A stretch of 17,560 bases of DNA from Candidatus Cloacimonadota bacterium (GTDB taxonomy: Bacteria; Muiribacteriota; UBA6191; JACPRK01), in NCBI GenBank assembly GCA_021772705.1, contig JAJFLN010000076.1:1-17560 (forward strand), written 5' to 3'. The notes beneath the pieces were generated by a model that searched no databases, was not told where the DNA came from, and saw nothing but the letters and a program-made list of their open reading frames with translations. The position numbers and the translations under genes were made by a program. Shown here piece by piece: positions 15,046-17,560 of this stretch. The first letter of the stretch is position 1, and each line of letters opens with the position of its first letter.

Positions 15046-16386
15046 TCAACGGCGGCTTCGATGGGGCCTGGCCGCCTCCTTGCCCGCCACGTACCCCGTG
15101 GACCAGGCGAACTGGAAGTTGTAGCCACCCCAGTCACCGTGGATGTCGAGAACCTCTCCGCAGAAGAAGAGCCCCGGTCTGCTACGAGACTCCAGGGTCT
15201 TCAGATCGATTTCCTCCAGTGAGACCCCGCCGGCAGTGACCTCTGCCTCGTCGAAGGATCGCATTCCCTTGATGGCGACGCTCCAGCTGGTGAGAGCCCG
15301 GGCGATGCGGGTCAGGGTCTGGCGGGAAACCTGCCCGGCAGTCTGGTTGAGATGGGGGATTCCCAGGGCCTCCAGAAGCGCGGGCCCCATGCGGCCCGGC
15401 AGCCAACCGGTGAAGCTGAAGCCCAGGTTCCGCGCTGGATCCCGGGACCATCGATCCCGGATCACCTCTTCAGCCTCCTGGGCCGTCATCCCGGGAAGGA
15501 AATTGATCTGAAAGGTGGCCGGCTCCTCCGAGGGCAGCCGCCGAGCCAGATCACTGGATGCTGCCAGTATCGTTGGACCCGACAGGCCGTAGGCGGTGAA
15601 CAGCAAGTCACCCCGGAAGGTCCTGAGCTGCCGCCGGCCGACGCGGGAGGTCACCTCAGCCTCGAGCCGGATGCCCTTCAGGCTGCGGAAGGGCGCCACA
15701 TCGGTCTCCATCGGGACCAGGGCCGGGGTCAGTCTCGTGACCCGATGGCCCAGCTTCCGGGCCCAGTCGTAACCGTCGCCGGTGGTCCCCAACTTGGGAA
15801 AGCTCTTTCCGCCTGGGGCGAGAATCAGCCGGCTGGCCTCCAGGATCTCGCCGCCATCGAGAAGGACCCGAAATCGCCGACCATCAGGTTGAATCGAACG
15901 AACCGGAGAATCGAGTCGGACCTGGACTCCCAGGTTCTTCATCCTATGTTCCAGGAGTTCGACGACACCGACGGCCTGATTAGAGACGGGAAAGAGCCTT
16001 CCCAGCTTCTCTTCCTTGAGTCTCAATCCAAGACCCTCGAAGAAGTCCCGAGTGTCCTGGACGCCGAATCGAGCAAAGATCCCGTGGAGGAAGCGGTTGT
16101 TCTCCCCGTGGAAGTTCTCGACCTGGGCTCCGGCGTTGGTGATGTTGCAGCGCCCGTTGCCGCTGACGAGCACCTTTCTTCCCAGCACCCGGTTCTTCTC
16201 GATGAGAAGAACCCGCCGGCCCTCTTCGGCAGCGCTTATGGAGGCCATGATGCCCGCGGCGCCAGCACCGACAACCAGGATGTGGGGCGAGGGGCGACGG
16301 GGGGGCCCGGGTTCAGTCGTTATGGACCTTCGGCTCGTACTTGTGGCTTCTCTTGTAGTCGATCGTGATCTTCTTGATGACGACAT
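15046..16386 (-). CDS. YhiN/HI0933-like FAD-binding oxidoreductase
   Basis: The product matches the HI0933/YhiN family of flavoproteins (some annotated as aminoacetone oxidase-like). An FAD-binding GAGAAG at 40-45 lies in ILVVGAGAAG, then SGNGRCNITN (75-84), a central APGGKSFPKLGTTGDGY, LFTAYGLSGPTIL, and the closing GEVLDIHGDWGGYNFQFAWS with a second flavin contact. The reaction in this family is not firmly known. Length from the GxGxxG region fits a typical member of about 400 residues; the 33 residues before it (Ser/Arg-rich) look like a shadow of the upstream gene. The only normal start in frame is the ATG at 16386, which lies 74 bases inside the isomerase gene. No ATG, GTG or TTG occurs between there and the FAD motif, so the start is unresolved. 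Confidence 0.85.
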   Translation of the reverse strand: MSSSRRSRSTTREATSTSRRSITTEPGPPRRPSPHILVVGAGAAGIMASISAAEEGRRVLLIEKNRVLGRKVLVSGNGRCNITNAGAQVENFHGENNRFLHGIFARFGVQDTRDFFEGLGLRLKEEKLGRLFPVSNQAVGVVELLEHRMKNLGVQVRLDSPVRSIQPDGRRFRVLLDGGEILEASRLILAPGGKSFPKLGTTGDGYDWARKLGHRVTRLTPALVPMETDVAPFRSLKGIRLEAEVTSRVGRRQLRTFRGDLLFTAYGLSGPTILAASSDLARRLPSEEPATFQINFLPGMTAQEAEEVIRDRWSRDPARNLGFSFTGWLPGRMGPALLEALGIPHLNQTAGQVSRQTLTRIARALTSWSVAIKGMRSFDEAEVTAGGVSLEEIDLKTLESRSRPGLFFCGEVLDIHGDWGGYNFQFAWSTGYVAGKEAARPHRSRR

Positions 16387-17173
16387 CGTTCACAGGGCGA
16401 TCGTAGTTCGGAATAGTGGGGACCGCCTCGATGGCGTCGGCCACGTCCTTGCCCTTGGTCAAGCGGCCAAAGACGGCGTGCTTGCCATCGAGCCAGGGGG
16501 TGCCTCCTTGCTTGGTGATGATGAAGAACTGGCTGCCGTTGGTGTTGGGGCCGGCATTGGCCATCGACAGAGCGTAACGGGTGTTGCGCTTGTCGGAGAT
16601 CTCATCCTCGAACCAGTAGCCCGGTCCGCCAGTGCCCCAGGTGGTGGTCTTCTCTGTCTTGCTGTTCGGATCGCCGCCCTGGATCATGAAATCCTTGATG
16701 ACACGGTGGAACTTGGTTCCATTGTAGAAACCCTTTTTGGCGAGACTGATAAAGTTCGCTACTGTGTTCGGCGCGTCGTCCTCGTATAGCTCCGCGGTGA
16801 TACTTCCCATGCTGGTCACGATGGTCACGACCGGCAACTTGTCTTTGGTCACCTCTTCGGTCACTCCCTTCTCCGCCTCCTGCTGCGTGGCGGAACTGTC
16901 ACTTGTGGTCGCCCCGGCCTTCGGGGTCTCTGATTCTTGCTTCTCGCCGCCAGCCTTCCCGGCCGGCGATGCGGTGTCAATCTTCTCGCATTCGTCTTCT
17001 CTGAACTGGAACAGTCCGGCATCGCCATTGACGGTCACGATGCCGTTCTTGACGATCACGTTTCCTTCCAGCGTTCGGCCATCCTTGAGACTCACGGTCC
17101 CTGAAAGCAGAGGACCGGCGACAAGAATCGCCACTGCCACAGCTATGAGACCGGACCGCATGATTCGCAGCAT
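16313..17173 (-). CDS. Secreted cyclophilin-type peptidyl-prolyl isomerase with an N-terminal extra domain
   Basis: The 286-residue product speeds cis-trans isomerisation of proline bonds, probably in the periplasm. A signal-peptide-like start (LIAVAVAILVAGPLL, 9-23) is followed by a short beta domain (TVSLKDGRTLEGNVIVKNG, 26-44) and an acidic low-complexity linker (68-110). The cyclophilin domain runs from 114 to about 273. Active-site residues are visible: Arg157, Phe162 and Gln165 in FHRVIKDFMIQGGD, Gln215 and Phe217 in NGSQFFI, and Trp227 and His232 in WLDGKHAVFG. The ATG at 17173 is chosen because AGGAGG lies six or seven bases upstream and the signal peptide starts there; the frame is open to 17254. 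The flavoprotein gene overlaps the 3' end. Confidence 0.95.
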   Translation of the reverse strand: MLRIMRSGLIAVAVAILVAGPLLSGTVSLKDGRTLEGNVIVKNGIVTVNGDAGLFQFREDECEKIDTASPAGKAGGEKQESETPKAGATTSDSSATQQEAEKGVTEEVTKDKLPVVTIVTSMGSITAELYEDDAPNTVANFISLAKKGFYNGTKFHRVIKDFMIQGGDPNSKTEKTTTWGTGGPGYWFEDEISDKRNTRYALSMANAGPNTNGSQFFIITKQGGTPWLDGKHAVFGRLTKGKDVADAIEAVPTIPNYDRPVNDVVIKKITIDYKRSHKYEPKVHND

Positions 17174-17182
17174 TTCTCTCCT

Positions 17183-17192
17183 CCTGATCAGG
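17183..17192. promoter_or_regulatory. 10-bp palindrome overlapping the isomerase ribosome binding site
   Basis: CCTGATCAGG is self-complementary and its right half on the minus strand runs into the AGGAGG site. It could be a chance palindrome or could modulate initiation. Confidence 0.2.
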
Positions 17193-17200
17193 TTTCCGGG

Positions 17201-17224
17201 CCAGGATACGGACCGGCATCCTGG
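17201..17224 (-). other. Hairpin in the isomerase mRNA leader
   Basis: CCAGGAT (17201-17207) pairs with ATCCTGG (17218-17224) across a 10-base loop. It lies 28 bases upstream of the start at 17173. No T-run follows. Confidence 0.3.
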
Positions 17225-17294
17225 CGTGTTCCCCGCTCCGGTCATTTCAGTCATCTCCAGACTTCATTCCGGAGTCCGGGGCCAAGGGCGTTCC

Positions 17295-17324
17295 AGTCTA
17301 TGCAATCCCGCCTGCGACAGTCAA
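17295..17324 (-). promoter_or_regulatory. Candidate sigma-70-like promoter for the isomerase gene
   Basis: On the minus strand TTGACT (17324-17319) and TAGACT (17300-17295) are 18 bases apart, matching five and four of six consensus bases. Transcription would begin near 17288, giving a leader of about 115 bases. Nothing else in this region competes. Confidence 0.4.
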
Positions 17325-17391
17325 CGGGAGGACTCGAACCGGGTGCATGTCACCCAGGGGGTGGCTTCTGCTGCGATGACTCGGGAAGTTA

Positions 17392-17427
17392 CACGGAGCC
17401 CACAGAGTGCGCAGAGTTCACGGAGGT
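17392..17427. repeat. Four imperfect 9-base tandem units of the CRCRGAG type
   Basis: CACGGAGCC, CACAGAGTG, CGCAGAGTT and CACGGAGGT follow one another without gaps. The block resembles CACGGAG-rich repeats seen in intergenic DNA of environmental bacteria, from memory. Confidence 0.7.
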
Positions 17428-17465
17428 TCTTTTGGGAGAAATCGTACTTGATGCGTCGAGTAGCT

Positions 17466-17483
17466 AGTTTCCGTCCGGAAACT
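17466..17483. repeat. Near-perfect 18-bp palindrome AGTTTCCGTCCGGAAACT
   Basis: The two 8-base arms AGTTTCCG and CGGAAACT are complementary around TC. It may be a mobile or structural repeat unit, or a protein-binding site. It lies outside any gene. Confidence 0.65.
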
Positions 17484-17490
17484 CCCAATC

Positions 17491-17513
17491 CGTTCGGCCC
17501 GAGCCTGTCGAGG
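17491..17513 (+). repeat. Degenerate copy of the CCTGAGCTTGTCGAAG repeat family
   Basis: The central GCCCGAGCCTGTCGAGGG differs from the family pattern by a few transitions. Its orientation is opposite to the array at 1-142. Confidence 0.7.
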
Positions 17514-17542
17514 GCCAGTGTTGGAGCGGCAGAGGCCCCTCT

Positions 17543-17560
17543 CCTGAGCTTGCCGAAGGG
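17543..17560 (+). repeat. Copy of the CCTGAGCTTGTCGAAG repeat family at the very window end
   Basis: CCTGAGCTTGCCGAAGGG differs from the family pattern by one base, and the window stops at its last base. Confidence 0.85.

Larger units (their letters stand above)
17325..17560. other. Gene-free contig end, repeat cluster
   Basis: Together with the isomerase leader, 17174-17560 holds no gene. The part upstream of the candidate promoter carries a degenerate 9-base periodicity, an 18-bp palindrome and two copies of the repeat family that also forms the array at the other end. I found no coding frame of note. Confidence 0.6.

Noticed and set aside
17330..17340. GGTTCGAGTCC on the minus strand resembles a tRNA T-loop
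   Set aside because: The flanking bases form only two of five T-stem pairs and no acceptor, D or anticodon arm can be drawn.

Overview
This window looks like a complete or near-complete contig of chromosomal DNA from a GC-rich, diderm, free-living bacterium, probably uncultured. The diderm reading rests on a predicted outer-membrane barrel with a signal peptide, a TolB-like secreted propeller protein and a lipoprotein signal. There is no rRNA, tRNA, phage, insertion sequence or CRISPR array, so I cannot name the phylum. Both ends of the window fall in copies of one short dispersed repeat family (CCTGAGCTYGTCGAAG and its complement), which suggests the contig was cut at repeats.

Region 1 (1-6797, minus strand): a run of five genes in one direction. 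It starts with a secreted subtilisin-like protease that carries five predicted membrane helices at its C-terminus. This overlaps by four bases (ATGA) a 77-residue OB-fold-like protein. Then come a YihY/BrkB membrane protein, a DUF354 GT-B-like protein (TTG start with a strong ribosome binding site) and a class-II-amidotransferase asparagine synthetase homologue (asnB-like). The asnB-like gene ends in the last unit of a 21-bp tandem repeat, and the repeat supplies its stop codon. The DUF354/asnB pair suggests surface-glycan chemistry, but this is inference.

Region 2 (6798-10389, plus strand): a 192-bp divergent intergenic stretch holds a perfect 14-bp palindrome and a plausible promoter for the protease. 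After it come an 829-residue secreted protein (TolB-like PD40 propeller, three SbsA-type Ig-like domains, SLH-like tail) and a 283-residue outer-membrane barrel. These look like an envelope pair.

Region 3 (10418-14936): a lipoprotein built of four carboxypeptidase-regulatory-like domains (minus), a YbgC/FadM-type thioesterase (plus) whose ribosome binding site lies in a 7-bp hairpin, a tightly coupled pair of unrecognised membrane proteins (minus; one with a zinc ribbon and a propeller-like ectodomain), and an 85-residue acidic protein (plus) that may be read from a nearly leaderless mRNA.

Region 4 (15046-17560, minus strand): a YhiN/HI0933-like flavoprotein whose only normal start codon lies inside the upstream gene, and a secreted cyclophilin-type prolyl isomerase with an extra N-terminal domain, a good ribosome binding site and a plausible sigma-70 promoter. 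The last 170 bases hold a cluster of three repeat types. Most of the window is envelope-related or housekeeping. The least explained parts are the coupled membrane pair at 12269-14547 and the protease plus OB-fold pair at 4819-6797.
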